A DNA stretch of 10,733 nt from an uncultured Collinsella sp. (GTDB lineage: Bacteria; Actinomycetota; Coriobacteriia; Coriobacteriales; Coriobacteriaceae), in contig USAX01000066.1 in assembly GCA_900552705.1 (NCBI GenBank), positions 1-10,733 on the forward strand, given 5' to 3'. This document shows, in pieces, positions 1 through 5,505 of this stretch (its first letter is position 1; each line of letters starts with the position of its first letter). Under the pieces are notes generated by a model. That model was not told where the DNA came from and searched no databases. It worked only from the letters and a program-made list of their open reading frames with translations. A program made the translations under genes and the position numbers.

Positions 1-191
1 AGCTCAAAGCCATCGATATCGGGCAGCATGACATCCAACAGTGCCAGATCGAACTCCTGCTCCAGGATTGCCTTGGCAGCATCGGCCCCGCTATAGGCAA
101 TCTGGACATCAAAGCCCTCTTTTGTAAGGTAGATACCAACCAAGTCGGCGATGGCCTTCTCGTCATCAACTACCAAAATGCGCTCGTTCAT
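1..191 (-). CDS. OmpR/VanR-like response regulator, N-terminal part
   Basis: This is the first 63 residues of a two-component response regulator; the rest runs off the left edge. The reverse-strand protein begins MNERILVVDDEKAIADLVGI. The acidic pair is at D9/D10 and the predicted phosphoacceptor is D53 in LLDVMLPD, the standard receiver-domain arrangement. The N-terminus resembles VanR and related OmpR-family regulators, so a C-terminal winged-helix DNA-binding domain and a following histidine kinase gene are expected outside the window (inference). ATG at 191-189 is preceded by GAGAGGAG with a 5-base spacer, which supports this start. The gene diverges from the D,D-carboxypeptidase at 389, so that gene may be a target, but no operator is evident. 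The receiver fold is secure; the subfamily is less so. Confidence 0.9.
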   Translation of the reverse strand, partial: MNERILVVDDEKAIADLVGIYLTKEGFDVQIAYSGADAAKAILEQEFDLALLDVMLPDIDGFE

Positions 192-211
192 GCGTGCTCC
201 TCTCGCGCTCC

Positions 212-217
212 ATTATG
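212..217 (-). promoter_or_regulatory. Candidate -10 box for the response regulator gene
   Basis: On the reverse strand CATAAT lies about 20 bases before the ATG, with the ribosome-binding sequence between them. No convincing -35 hexamer is present 16-18 bases upstream, so this would be a weak or activator-dependent promoter. The rest of the 192-388 divergent region holds one short hairpin (GCCCG-TT-CGGGC, 282-293) and nothing else I can name. Confidence 0.35.
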
Positions 218-343
218 CCCGAGGCGACGCACGCCACACACAACAAGCGTGGGTGATTAAGTCGGCCTTAAGCACCCTTGTGCCCGTTCGGGCGCGGATG
301 TGGGCCACGCACGCACGCGATGATCGCCGACGCCGGCAAACGA

Positions 344-349
344 TATACT
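344..349 (+). promoter_or_regulatory. Candidate -10 box for the D,D-carboxypeptidase gene
   Basis: TATACT at 344-349 is a near-consensus -10 hexamer about 40 bases before the chosen GTG start. A matching -35 is not obvious, so regulation may depend on an activator. If this is the promoter, start codons upstream of it (TTG 278, ATG 320) cannot be used, which agrees with the signal-peptide argument for GTG 389. Confidence 0.4.
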
Positions 350-388
350 CTAGTTCCAGAAGAGACCATCCCGTCGAAAGCGAAATCC

Positions 389-1729
389 GTGAAGTCCCTC
401 ACCTCTTTTGCAAAGCGCTCAGCCCAGCTTGCCGCCGGCTTTGTCTGCGCTATCGCCCTTGCCGCTGGCGTGCCCACCGTCGCCGGCGCCCAAGTACTCA
501 CGACCGACAATGTCTGCGGCAAAACCGCCGATGCACGCGGCATCACGGCCGAAAATCTACCCGATATCGATGCGACCAATGCCTTCGTCATGGGCAAAGA
601 CGGCACCGTCTACTATGGGCGCGGCGCCGATGAGCAGGTCAAAATCGCCTCGATCACCAAGGTCATGACCGCAATGCTAACCGTCGAGAATTGCAAGATG
701 GACGAGAAGGTCACGGTGAGCAACGCCGCAGCCACCGTGGGCAATTCAACAGCCGGCCTACTCGAAGGCGACGAGCTCACCGTGAAGCAGGCACTGCGCG
801 GCCTGATGATTCCCTCGGGCAACGACGCCGCCATCGTGCTCGCCGAATATGTGGGCAAGAAGATCGACCCTAAGACCAAAGACGCCGAGGCCACCTTTGT
901 GAAAGCCATGAACGAGCGCGCTAAGAAGCTCGGCTGCACCGGCACGCTTTTTGAAAACCCGCATGGTCTGGACTTTGATGAGTGGGCTGGCGATATGCAC
1001 TCAACCGCACACGACGTAGCGCTGATGATGCAGGAGGCCATGAAAAACGACACGATCCGCGAGGTCGTAGCGAGCGAGGATTCCTGGATCGAGGTCACGG
1101 GCGCCGACGGCACCGACCATTCGCATTCCATGGACACGCATAACTATTTGCTGGGCCAAGATGGCAACATCGGTGGCAAGACCGGCACCACCGACGACGC
1201 GGGCTATTGCTTTACGAGCGCCTACAACCGCGACGGCGACGAGATCTACACCGTCGTTTTGAACTCCACCACCACCGACCAGCGCTTTACCGATACCGCA
1301 ACCCTTGCCAATTGGTACTACGGTCACAAGGTGACGGTCGCAATCGCCAACACACAGGAAAAGACCGCCAACGGCAACCCGCTTATGGCGCGCATTGGTC
1401 AAACCGACTGGACGGATAAGACGATCGACGCCACACTCGCCGATCCCACGGCGCAAGCGACCGTGTTTTCCCTTGCCGGCGAGGTGACCGAAAAGGTTAG
1501 CTACGACGATCTTTCGGGCACGGTGCATGTGGGCGACAAGGTGGGCAGCGTCACGCTCAAGCAGGACGGCACCAAGATCGCCGTCATGGACCTGGTTGCC
1601 GACGAGGAAGGCGCAGGGCCGAATCCCATTGAATGGCTGCTCGTGAAGCTCGATCGCTTGGGCCGTCGCATCGACAACCGCCCACTCACGGCAGAAAGCG
1701 AGACCGTCGCCAAGGCGCCCGAGGTGTAG
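389..1729 (+). CDS. Secreted D-alanyl-D-alanine carboxypeptidase (peptidase S11, PBP5-like)
   Basis: Penicillin-binding D,D-carboxypeptidase that trims the terminal D-Ala from peptidoglycan stem pentapeptides outside the cell. The three active-site motifs are present in order: SITK (nucleophile S88, K91), SGN (143-145) and KTG (264-266). The open frame extends upstream to TTG 278 and contains ATG 320, but I start at GTG 389. From there the protein opens MKSLTSFAKRSAQ, followed by a hydrophobic stretch and a VAGA-Q cleavage site near residue 34, a complete Sec signal peptide; earlier starts would bury it. The -10 candidate at 344-349 also lies between the alternative starts and this one. After the catalytic domain comes a beta-rich region, then an amphipathic segment near residues 414-428 (IEWLLVKLDRLGRRI) that could anchor the protein to the membrane face as in PBP5. 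Length 446 aa fits the family. It is monocistronic, ending in a strong terminator. A dacA/dacF-type name is plausible, but the exact orthologue is not certain. Confidence 0.92.
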   Translation: MKSLTSFAKRSAQLAAGFVCAIALAAGVPTVAGAQVLTTDNVCGKTADARGITAENLPDIDATNAFVMGKDGTVYYGRGADEQVKIASITKVMTAMLTVENCKMDEKVTVSNAAATVGNSTAGLLEGDELTVKQALRGLMIPSGNDAAIVLAEYVGKKIDPKTKDAEATFVKAMNERAKKLGCTGTLFENPHGLDFDEWAGDMHSTAHDVALMMQEAMKNDTIREVVASEDSWIEVTGADGTDHSHSMDTHNYLLGQDGNIGGKTGTTDDAGYCFTSAYNRDGDEIYTVVLNSTTTDQRFTDTATLANWYYGHKVTVAIANTQEKTANGNPLMARIGQTDWTDKTIDATLADPTAQATVFSLAGEVTEKVSYDDLSGTVHVGDKVGSVTLKQDGTKIAVMDLVADEEGAGPNPIEWLLVKLDRLGRRIDNRPLTAESETVAKAPEV

Positions 1730-1756
1730 GGCGCAAGAATAATAAGTCCACTGAAA

Positions 1757-1786
1757 GGAGGCGTCCGAAAGGATGCCTCCTTTTTT
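1757..1786 (+). terminator. Rho-independent terminator of the carboxypeptidase gene
   Basis: Arms GGAGGCGTCC and GGATGCCTCC pair over 10 bp (one G-T wobble) around a GAAA tetraloop and are followed by six T residues. It lies 27 bases after the stop codon. Confidence 0.92.
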
Positions 1787-1810
1787 GAGGGTTCGAATCC
1801 CCAGCCGCCA
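1787..1810 (+). repeat. tRNA 3'-end fragment (T-arm plus CCA), inverted relative to tRNA-Ser
   Basis: Right after the T-run lies GGTTCGAATCCCCAGC followed by CGCCA, read on the + strand. It shares TTCGAATCCCCAGC and the final CGCCA with the tRNA-Ser gene at 1861-1951, but points the opposite way and lacks four bases of the acceptor strand. The T-stem is only partly pairable and no tRNA body precedes it, so it is not a functional tRNA. The same kind of inverted T-arm fragment sits outside the terminators of tRNA-Arg and tRNA-Leu in this window. Confidence 0.7.
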
Positions 1811-1820
1811 TTCTTGATAA

Positions 1821-1846
1821 TAAAAAGGGCCCCAAATGGGACCCTT
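1821..1846 (-). terminator. Terminator of tRNA-Ser
   Basis: On the reverse strand AAGGGTCCC-ATTT-GGGGCCCTT forms a 9-bp stem (one G-T pair) followed by TTTTTA, starting 15 bases after the encoded CCA. Confidence 0.85.
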
Positions 1847-1860
1847 CTTCAAATTCGTAC

Positions 1861-1951
1861 TGGCGGAGAGCTGGGGATTCGAACCCCAGATGCCCTTTTG
1901 GGGCATACTCGCTTAGCAGGCGAGCACCTTCGGCCTCTCGGTCAGCTCTCC
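1861..1951 (-). tRNA. tRNA-Ser(GCU)
   Basis: A 91-base class II tRNA including encoded CCA at 1861-1863. The acceptor stem is GGAGAGC/GCTCTCC with discriminator G, as expected for serine. The anticodon stem is CTCGC/GCGAG with loop CTGCTAA, giving anticodon GCT, which reads AGC/AGU. The long variable arm (ATGCCCC-AAAA-GGGCAT) is the class II hallmark and a SerRS recognition element. The T-arm is TGGGG-TTCGAAT-CCCCA. The gene has its own promoter and terminator. Confidence 0.97.
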
Positions 1952-1965
1952 GTAACAGCCGTTCT

Positions 1966-1994
1966 ATAGTAACCAAACAGCCAAGGATGAGCAA
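1966..1994 (-). promoter_or_regulatory. Promoter of tRNA-Ser
   Basis: Reverse strand: TTGCTC (-35, 1989-1994), 17-base spacer, TACTAT (-10, 1966-1971). The -10 box ends 14 bases before the mature tRNA 5' end. The same geometry recurs at the other four complete tRNA genes in the window. Confidence 0.75.
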
Positions 1995-2043
1995 GAGGAA
2001 ATTTTCTAATTGCCTAGCAGCCTTTCCTTCTTGAAAGCTTCGC

Positions 2044-4485
2044 CTACCCCAGCGAGCGGTTGAGGGAGCCGAGCTCGTCGTTGCCCATGGTGCGCCACAT
2101 TTGGAAGATACAACCGCGCGCCAGGAAAAAGAAACCGTTGTCGACCAGTTGCACAGCGGCATCTGCCAGCTGATTCGTCACGGCGGACACTGGCGGCAGC
2201 TCTAGTCCAGCCTTGTGGATGGTCTCGACCGCTTCCTCGAACGTCGGAGGCTCGCTGACGCCCATCTCGTTCATAAGGCCCTGCATTTCTTCCAGCGCGC
2301 TGCTGCCCGACTCCTCGCCGCGCGGCACCAGACGGTAACAAGCCAGCGCCAGGTCGAGCTGATCGCAATTCCAATAGGCAAACGCCAAGCGATAGAACAG
2401 GTAGCCGATTGCAGAACGATCGCTGGCAATACGTAGGCCGTGGCGCGCCACCTCGATAATCTCGTCAAAGCGCTCCAGACGCGCAAGCACGTTGATGAGC
2501 GCAAAGTGCGACTGCATGGACGAGCGCGCCAGATCGTAAAGATGGCGCACCTCGGGCAGTGCTCGTTCAAAGTCCTCTTGCTCGGCGTAAAAGCTGCAGA
2601 TCTCGTGCTGGGCAAAGTACAGCGCATCGGGCGCACGAAGGATTCGCACAGAGCGGTCTTCTTCCAACACCGGTAGCACCATGCGCACCAGCTGGTTATC
2701 GCAAAACTGCGTTTGAACCGGACCTGTCGCCAAAAGCTCGGCGACGGCGCACTTGGCCTCCAACTCCTCGACAAGACGGGAAAAGCCTTCAAAAGCACCT
2801 GTACGGTCGACTTTTGCCTGCTCGCGCAATTCAACAACACGGGCCACGTATGGGTCGTCGTCCTCTTCCATGACCTCCAGCTCGTCAGCCGTATCGGCAA
2901 GCAGCAGATCGCGCAGCGCCGGCGGCAGCATGCGATGGTCATCACGCGGACGAGCATGAACCTCCGCCGGCTCAATCGTCTCCGGAGCGGTTGACTCATA
3001 CGCCTCAAGCACACGCTTGCACGGCATATCGTCCATGTCCATGCTCTCAAGATCCTTGGCGACAGGCACGCAATCGGCCAGATAGGCCGCACGCCCAAAG
3101 AAATACGTTGCGACAACGCACTCGCCCTGCTCACTGTCGGGAGCAGCAATCTGCACATAGCAGCGCGTGATGCAGGTGCCCGCGGCAAAACACGCTGCCG
3201 CAAGCGTGAGCGCCACGCGCGCATCGTGCTCCGCGGCCCAGATCGTGCGCGTGTCCTCGTCCAGCTCGTGCCAGGCGTCATCTTGAGCGTCGTATTCACG
3301 TTGCGGCATGGCATCAACGACAGACTGCCCAAACCGAACGAGCATAATCCCCTCGGCAACGTTTGCCCGATAGGTATAGTCGAGCCGCGTGACCACGTTA
3401 AGCGCCTCGACAATACGCGCGAAGCGGGTACGCACATCCCACTCACCGCCCGGCTGACAAGCCACCGTTCCCGGTTTGGACCACGGGTTGTCGCTCGAGG
3501 CCGTATCAAGCAGTCGGGGAACATCGTTGGTCGTCTTGGCGATATGCCACGCATCAAAGAGCGCGCAGCCCTCAAGGCTCGGCGAGGATGCCGCAGGGAC
3601 CAATCCGGCCCCGATGTGCTCAAGGATGCCGGAGAGACGGTTGAGACGGCACTCGATGGCAAGCAGCATGTCAATCTCGTCCTGGTCCAGCAGGCTGCGA
3701 TCAAAATTGAGATAGAAAAGCTTTGAGCGATCGATGCGAGCCAGGCTCATCTCGGACTTAGCGGCGATGGTGCGCAAGCGAGGCAAGTCAATTTCACTCA
3801 TAAGGGCGGCGGCATAGCGCTCGATACCGCTCGGATTCTCGGCATGGTCAACGCGGTAGAGCAGCGTCTCGATAGCGTCAGGTAGCGGTGTCGTGTTAAA
3901 GCCCAAAAACACCTCGACCGGCTCGGGCAACTTTACGAGCTTGATCTTGTCGACAACGTTTTGCATACCCTCGTCGAGTCCGTCGGCGTCCGCCGTGCTC
4001 GCAATGGTATTTTCGGAGTCAGCGAATATCACGTAGCGCAGGAACATCGATGCCATGAACTCACCGTAAGGAAGGGAGCGGGTCGAATTCCATGTCTCGT
4101 GATCGGACTGTTCGCGCATGGGACCTTCGGGAGAGCCGACGGTTCGCGCGCACGCGCGCATCGTGCCGTTTGCTCCCCTCACCATAATCTCACCAATACC
4201 GGAGTCCGACTCGTCAAGGACCAGTTCCATGTCGGGATCGTTGGGCAGCGGAGCCTCGCTGACGGGGCGGTCCACCTTGTACACCTCACCCGAAACGCTT
4301 ACGTAGCCCAAAAGCGACACATGGCTTTTGCCAACGAATTCGACGACATAACAAGATTCATGCTGATCCTCGCCAAAGAGTTTCCAGACCACGCCATATG
4401 AGCGTCCCGCAGGCTGCTCGGGCATCGCCGGAAAGCGCTTCTTGGGATCGAGAAACCTGAGCTTGTATGTCGGACGCTCTGCCAC
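2044..4485 (-). CDS. Large cytoplasmic protein of unknown function with C-terminal TPR-like helices
   Basis: An 813-residue protein that I do not recognise. It has no signal peptide and no membrane segment and is strongly acidic in places (for example residues 534-545, ELEVMEEDDDPY). Residues 1-110 look beta-rich; 140-300 and 350-500 are mixed or helical with no catalytic motif I can name. Residues 620-725 read as tetratricopeptide-like helix pairs: ALYFAQHEICSFYAEQEDFE, then FALINVLARLERFDEIIEVA, then LFYRLAFAYWNCDQLDLALA. This suggests a protein-interaction scaffold (inference). The start is GTG 4485, preceded by AGGGTGA with a 6-base spacer. Frame integrity over 2.4 kb and codon use support a real gene. 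It stands alone: tRNA-Ser lies 92 bp downstream with its own promoter, and the tRNA-Arg region lies upstream. It may be a lineage-restricted Coriobacteriia family. Confidence 0.88.
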   Translation of the reverse strand: MAERPTYKLRFLDPKKRFPAMPEQPAGRSYGVVWKLFGEDQHESCYVVEFVGKSHVSLLGYVSVSGEVYKVDRPVSEAPLPNDPDMELVLDESDSGIGEIMVRGANGTMRACARTVGSPEGPMREQSDHETWNSTRSLPYGEFMASMFLRYVIFADSENTIASTADADGLDEGMQNVVDKIKLVKLPEPVEVFLGFNTTPLPDAIETLLYRVDHAENPSGIERYAAALMSEIDLPRLRTIAAKSEMSLARIDRSKLFYLNFDRSLLDQDEIDMLLAIECRLNRLSGILEHIGAGLVPAASSPSLEGCALFDAWHIAKTTNDVPRLLDTASSDNPWSKPGTVACQPGGEWDVRTRFARIVEALNVVTRLDYTYRANVAEGIMLVRFGQSVVDAMPQREYDAQDDAWHELDEDTRTIWAAEHDARVALTLAAACFAAGTCITRCYVQIAAPDSEQGECVVATYFFGRAAYLADCVPVAKDLESMDMDDMPCKRVLEAYESTAPETIEPAEVHARPRDDHRMLPPALRDLLLADTADELEVMEEDDDPYVARVVELREQAKVDRTGAFEGFSRLVEELEAKCAVAELLATGPVQTQFCDNQLVRMVLPVLEEDRSVRILRAPDALYFAQHEICSFYAEQEDFERALPEVRHLYDLARSSMQSHFALINVLARLERFDEIIEVARHGLRIASDRSAIGYLFYRLAFAYWNCDQLDLALACYRLVPRGEESGSSALEEMQGLMNEMGVSEPPTFEEAVETIHKAGLELPPVSAVTNQLADAAVQLVDNGFFFLARGCIFQMWRTMGNDELGSLNRSLG

Positions 4486-4522
4486 GGAATATCACCCTGA
4501 TCGGTCGCTTGAAGAAGGAGTG

Positions 4523-4541
4523 GTCGCGAATAAGTCGCGAC
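4523..4541. promoter_or_regulatory. 7-bp inverted repeat in the leader of the 813-aa gene
   Basis: GTCGCGA-ATAAG-TCGCGAC is a perfect inverted repeat with a 5-base spacer, 38 bases upstream of the GTG start. It could be an operator or a small RNA hairpin in the 5' leader. A possible -10 (TAAGAT on the reverse strand, about 20 bases further upstream) has no good -35. The function is inferred from position only. Confidence 0.45.
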
Positions 4542-4609
4542 ATCTACTCGGAATCTTACACGAGTCGACAGGAAATCGTCCCTTTGGACGAAAGCACTCA
4601 AGCTGGCGC

Positions 4610-4639
4610 AAAAGAAAAGCCCCCGTTGCCGGGAGCTTT
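4610..4639 (-). terminator. Duplicated tRNA-Arg terminator (unit 1, outer copy)
   Basis: Stem AAAGCTCCCG-GCAA-CGGGGGCTTT followed by TCTTTT on the reverse strand. Together with the adjacent tRNA 3' remnant it is a copy, with one base changed, of the terminator and 3' end of the tRNA-Arg gene at 4839-4915, 190 bp away. It now follows a remnant rather than a complete gene. Confidence 0.85.
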
Positions 4640-4648
4640 AATCTTAAA

Positions 4649-4668
4649 TGGTGCGGCGTATAGGATTC
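4649..4668 (-). repeat. tRNA-Arg 3'-end remnant (unit 1)
   Basis: The 20 bases TGGTGCGGCGTATAGGATTC are identical to the CCA end, acceptor 3' strand and half the T-arm of tRNA-Arg(ACG). Identity stops inside the T-loop (GATTC instead of GATTCGAACC), where a palindromic element begins. No tRNA body remains, so this is a fragment and not a gene. Confidence 0.9.
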
Positions 4669-4783
4669 CGCGCATCCGCTGCGCGGATCCGCACCGGCTT
4701 CGCCCGCCTGCCGGCGTGCTCGCCCGCGGGCTAAAAACGCTCCGCGTTTTCTTTACGCCCGCGCCTCGACCGAGGTTCGAATC
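4669..4783. repeat. GC-rich palindromic tRNA-associated element, copy 1
   Basis: About 115 bp, differing from copy 2 (5335-5450) by a single base up to the outer GGTTCGAATC. It contains a series of hairpins: CCGCGCA/TGCGCGG, GCACCGGC/GCCGGCGTGC (one bulge), the perfect palindrome GCCCGCGGGC, the terminator-like AAAACGC-TCC-GCGTTTT with T/A tracts on both sides, and CCTC/GAGG. The right edge reads GAGGTTCGAATC, an inverted tRNA T-arm sequence. It is non-coding: short frames stay open only because of its composition. It resembles REP/MITE-like repeats in size and structure, but I cannot assign a known family. Confidence 0.8.
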
Positions 4784-4801
4784 AATGCGGTGTTTACGTA
4801 A

Positions 4802-4829
4802 AAGAAAAGCCCCCGTTGCCGGGAGCTTT
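4802..4829 (-). terminator. Terminator of tRNA-Arg copy A
   Basis: Reverse strand: AAAGCTCCCG-GCAA-CGGGGGCTTT then TCTTT, 10 bases past the CCA end. It is nearly identical to the duplicated terminator at 4610-4639. Confidence 0.9.
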
Positions 4830-4838
4830 AATCTCAAA

Positions 4839-4915
4839 TGGTGCGGCGTATAGGATTCGAACCTATGACGTTCTGATTCGTAGTCAGACCCTCTATCCAG
4901 CTGAGGTAACGCCGC
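4839..4915 (-). tRNA. tRNA-Arg(ACG), copy A
   Basis: A 77-base tRNA including encoded CCA. The acceptor stem is GCGGCGT/ACGCCGC with discriminator A. The anticodon stem is TCTGA/TCAGA with loop CTACGAA, anticodon ACG, presumably edited to ICG by TadA to read CGU/CGC/CGA. The T-arm is ATAGG-TTCGAAT-CCTAT. Copies B and C are identical over the whole gene. Confidence 0.97.
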
Positions 4916-4927
4916 GACTTGTTGATT

Positions 4928-4956
4928 ATTATGCACAGGGACTGAATAACGGTCAA
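4928..4956 (-). promoter_or_regulatory. Promoter of tRNA-Arg copy A
   Basis: Reverse strand: TTGACC (4951-4956), 17-base spacer, CATAAT (4928-4933), 12 bases before the tRNA 5' end. The boxes are identical to those of copy B, although the spacers differ. Confidence 0.85.
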
Positions 4957-5036
4957 GCATTTTTTCAAAAAAAGTTATCGAATTTGATTTTTAATCATTT
5001 GGAGGGCTTGGCGCGATCTTCGACGCATCGCGATAT

Positions 5037-5063
5037 AAGAAAAGCCCCCGTTACCGGGAGCTT
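5037..5063 (-). terminator. Terminator of tRNA-Arg copy B
   Basis: Reverse-strand stem AAGCTCCCG-GTAA-CGGGGGCTT followed by TTCTTAT. Its sequence differs from the terminators of copies A and C. A separate short hairpin (CGCGAT/ATCGCG, 5012-5032) lies just beyond it. No T-arm fragment or palindromic element is attached to this copy. Confidence 0.88.
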
Positions 5064-5073
5064 CAAAGTCAAT

Positions 5074-5150
5074 TGGTGCGGCGTATAGGATTCGAACCTA
5101 TGACGTTCTGATTCGTAGTCAGACCCTCTATCCAGCTGAGGTAACGCCGC
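5074..5150 (-). tRNA. tRNA-Arg(ACG), copy B
   Basis: 77 bases with encoded CCA, identical to copies A and C, with anticodon ACG in the loop CTACGAA. It is an independent transcription unit with its own promoter and terminator, and the only one of the three with no attached tRNA 3' remnant. Confidence 0.97.
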
Positions 5151-5162
5151 AACGTACGGATT

Positions 5163-5191
5163 ATTATGCACGCGAGCCCCCGATGGGTCAA
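5163..5191 (-). promoter_or_regulatory. Promoter of tRNA-Arg copy B
   Basis: Reverse strand: TTGACC (5186-5191), 17-base spacer, CATAAT (5163-5168), 12 bases before the mature 5' end. Confidence 0.85.
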
Positions 5192-5237
5192 GCGACAATT
5201 AGAAAAAAATTTACGGAGTGATAATTAAGTTGTTCGT

Positions 5238-5264
5238 GCCTCGACCGTGGTTCGAATCCATGCA
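5238..5264 (+). repeat. Solo right end of the palindromic element
   Basis: GCCTCGACCG, then one changed base, then GGTTCGAATCCATGCA, matches the right end of the element at 5429-5455 except for that base. The hairpin-rich body is missing. It sits 17 bases before a duplicated tRNA-Arg terminator and 191 bp from its full partner, in the same register. The T-arm part (CGTGG-TTCGAAT-CCATG) can still form a 5-bp T-stem, better than in the other copies. Confidence 0.75.
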
Positions 5265-5276
5265 GTGCCGGCGTAA

Positions 5277-5304
5277 AAGAAAAGCCCCCGTTGCCGGAGG
5301 CTTT
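5277..5304 (-). terminator. Duplicated tRNA-Arg terminator (unit 2, outer copy)
   Basis: Reverse-strand stem AAAGCCTCCG-GCAA-CGGGGGCTTT (one mismatch) with TCTTTTA. It is identical to the terminator at 5468-5495, and together with the following remnant forms a direct repeat of that tRNA's 3' region. Confidence 0.85.
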
Positions 5305-5314
5305 CAATTTCAAT

Positions 5315-5334
5315 TGGTGCGGCGTATAGGATTC
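5315..5334 (-). repeat. tRNA-Arg 3'-end remnant (unit 2)
   Basis: The same 20 bases as the remnant at 4649-4668 (CCA, acceptor strand, half T-arm), again breaking off inside the T-loop where the palindromic element starts. Confidence 0.9.
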
Positions 5335-5450
5335 CGCGCATCCGCTGCGCGGATCCGCACCGGCTTCGCCCGCCTGCCGGCGCGCTCGCCCGCGGGCTAA
5401 AAACGCTCCGCGTTTTCTTTACGCCCGCGCCTCGACCGAGGTTCGAATCC
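5335..5450. repeat. GC-rich palindromic tRNA-associated element, copy 2
   Basis: Near-perfect copy of 4669-4783 with the same hairpin order: CCGCGCA/TGCGCGG, GCCGGC palindrome, GCCCGCGGGC, AAAACGC-TCC-GCGTTTT. It ends in GAGGTTCGAATCC. The sequence after the inverted T-arm (16 bases up to the terminator) differs from copy 1 beyond its first few bases, so the element boundary is close to the T-arm. Confidence 0.8.
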
Positions 5451-5467
5451 ATGCATCGTCCGCCTAA

Positions 5468-5495
5468 AAGAAAAGCCCCCGTTGCCGGAGGCTTT
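5468..5495 (-). terminator. Terminator of tRNA-Arg copy C
   Basis: Reverse strand: AAAGCCTCCG-GCAA-CGGGGGCTTT (one mismatch) then TCTTTTA, starting 11 bases beyond the CCA end. Confidence 0.88.
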
Positions 5496-5505
5496 CAATT
5501 TCAAT

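Noticed and set aside
278..388. N-terminal extension of the carboxypeptidase (TTG 278 or ATG 320)
   Set aside because: It would place 23-37 residues before the signal peptide, and a -10 box lies within it at 344-349. GTG 389 gives a standard secreted protein.
1861..1951. Prophage or integrative-element attachment site at tRNA-Ser
   Set aside because: No integrase or phage genes are nearby, and the second tRNA-like fragment is inverted and incomplete, which does not fit a simple att direct repeat.
2271..3704. 477-codon reverse-strand frame inside the 813-aa gene
   Set aside because: It overlaps the longer frame on the same strand and is rich in Arg, Ser, Cys and Trp, typical of an out-of-frame reading.
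4467..4853. Open frames across the tRNA-Arg region (for example one of 128 codons with repeated RKRKAPVAGSFNLKWCGV-like segments)
   Set aside because: They are translations of terminators, tRNA remnants and the palindromic element. The repeated peptide motif comes from the repeated DNA, and frames remain open because of GC-rich composition.
5012..5032. Hairpin CGCGAT/ATCGCG beyond the terminator of tRNA-Arg copy B
   Set aside because: Its 6-bp stem with a 9-base loop is weak, it lacks a T-run, and it does not contain the T-arm or element sequences, so no function can be supported.
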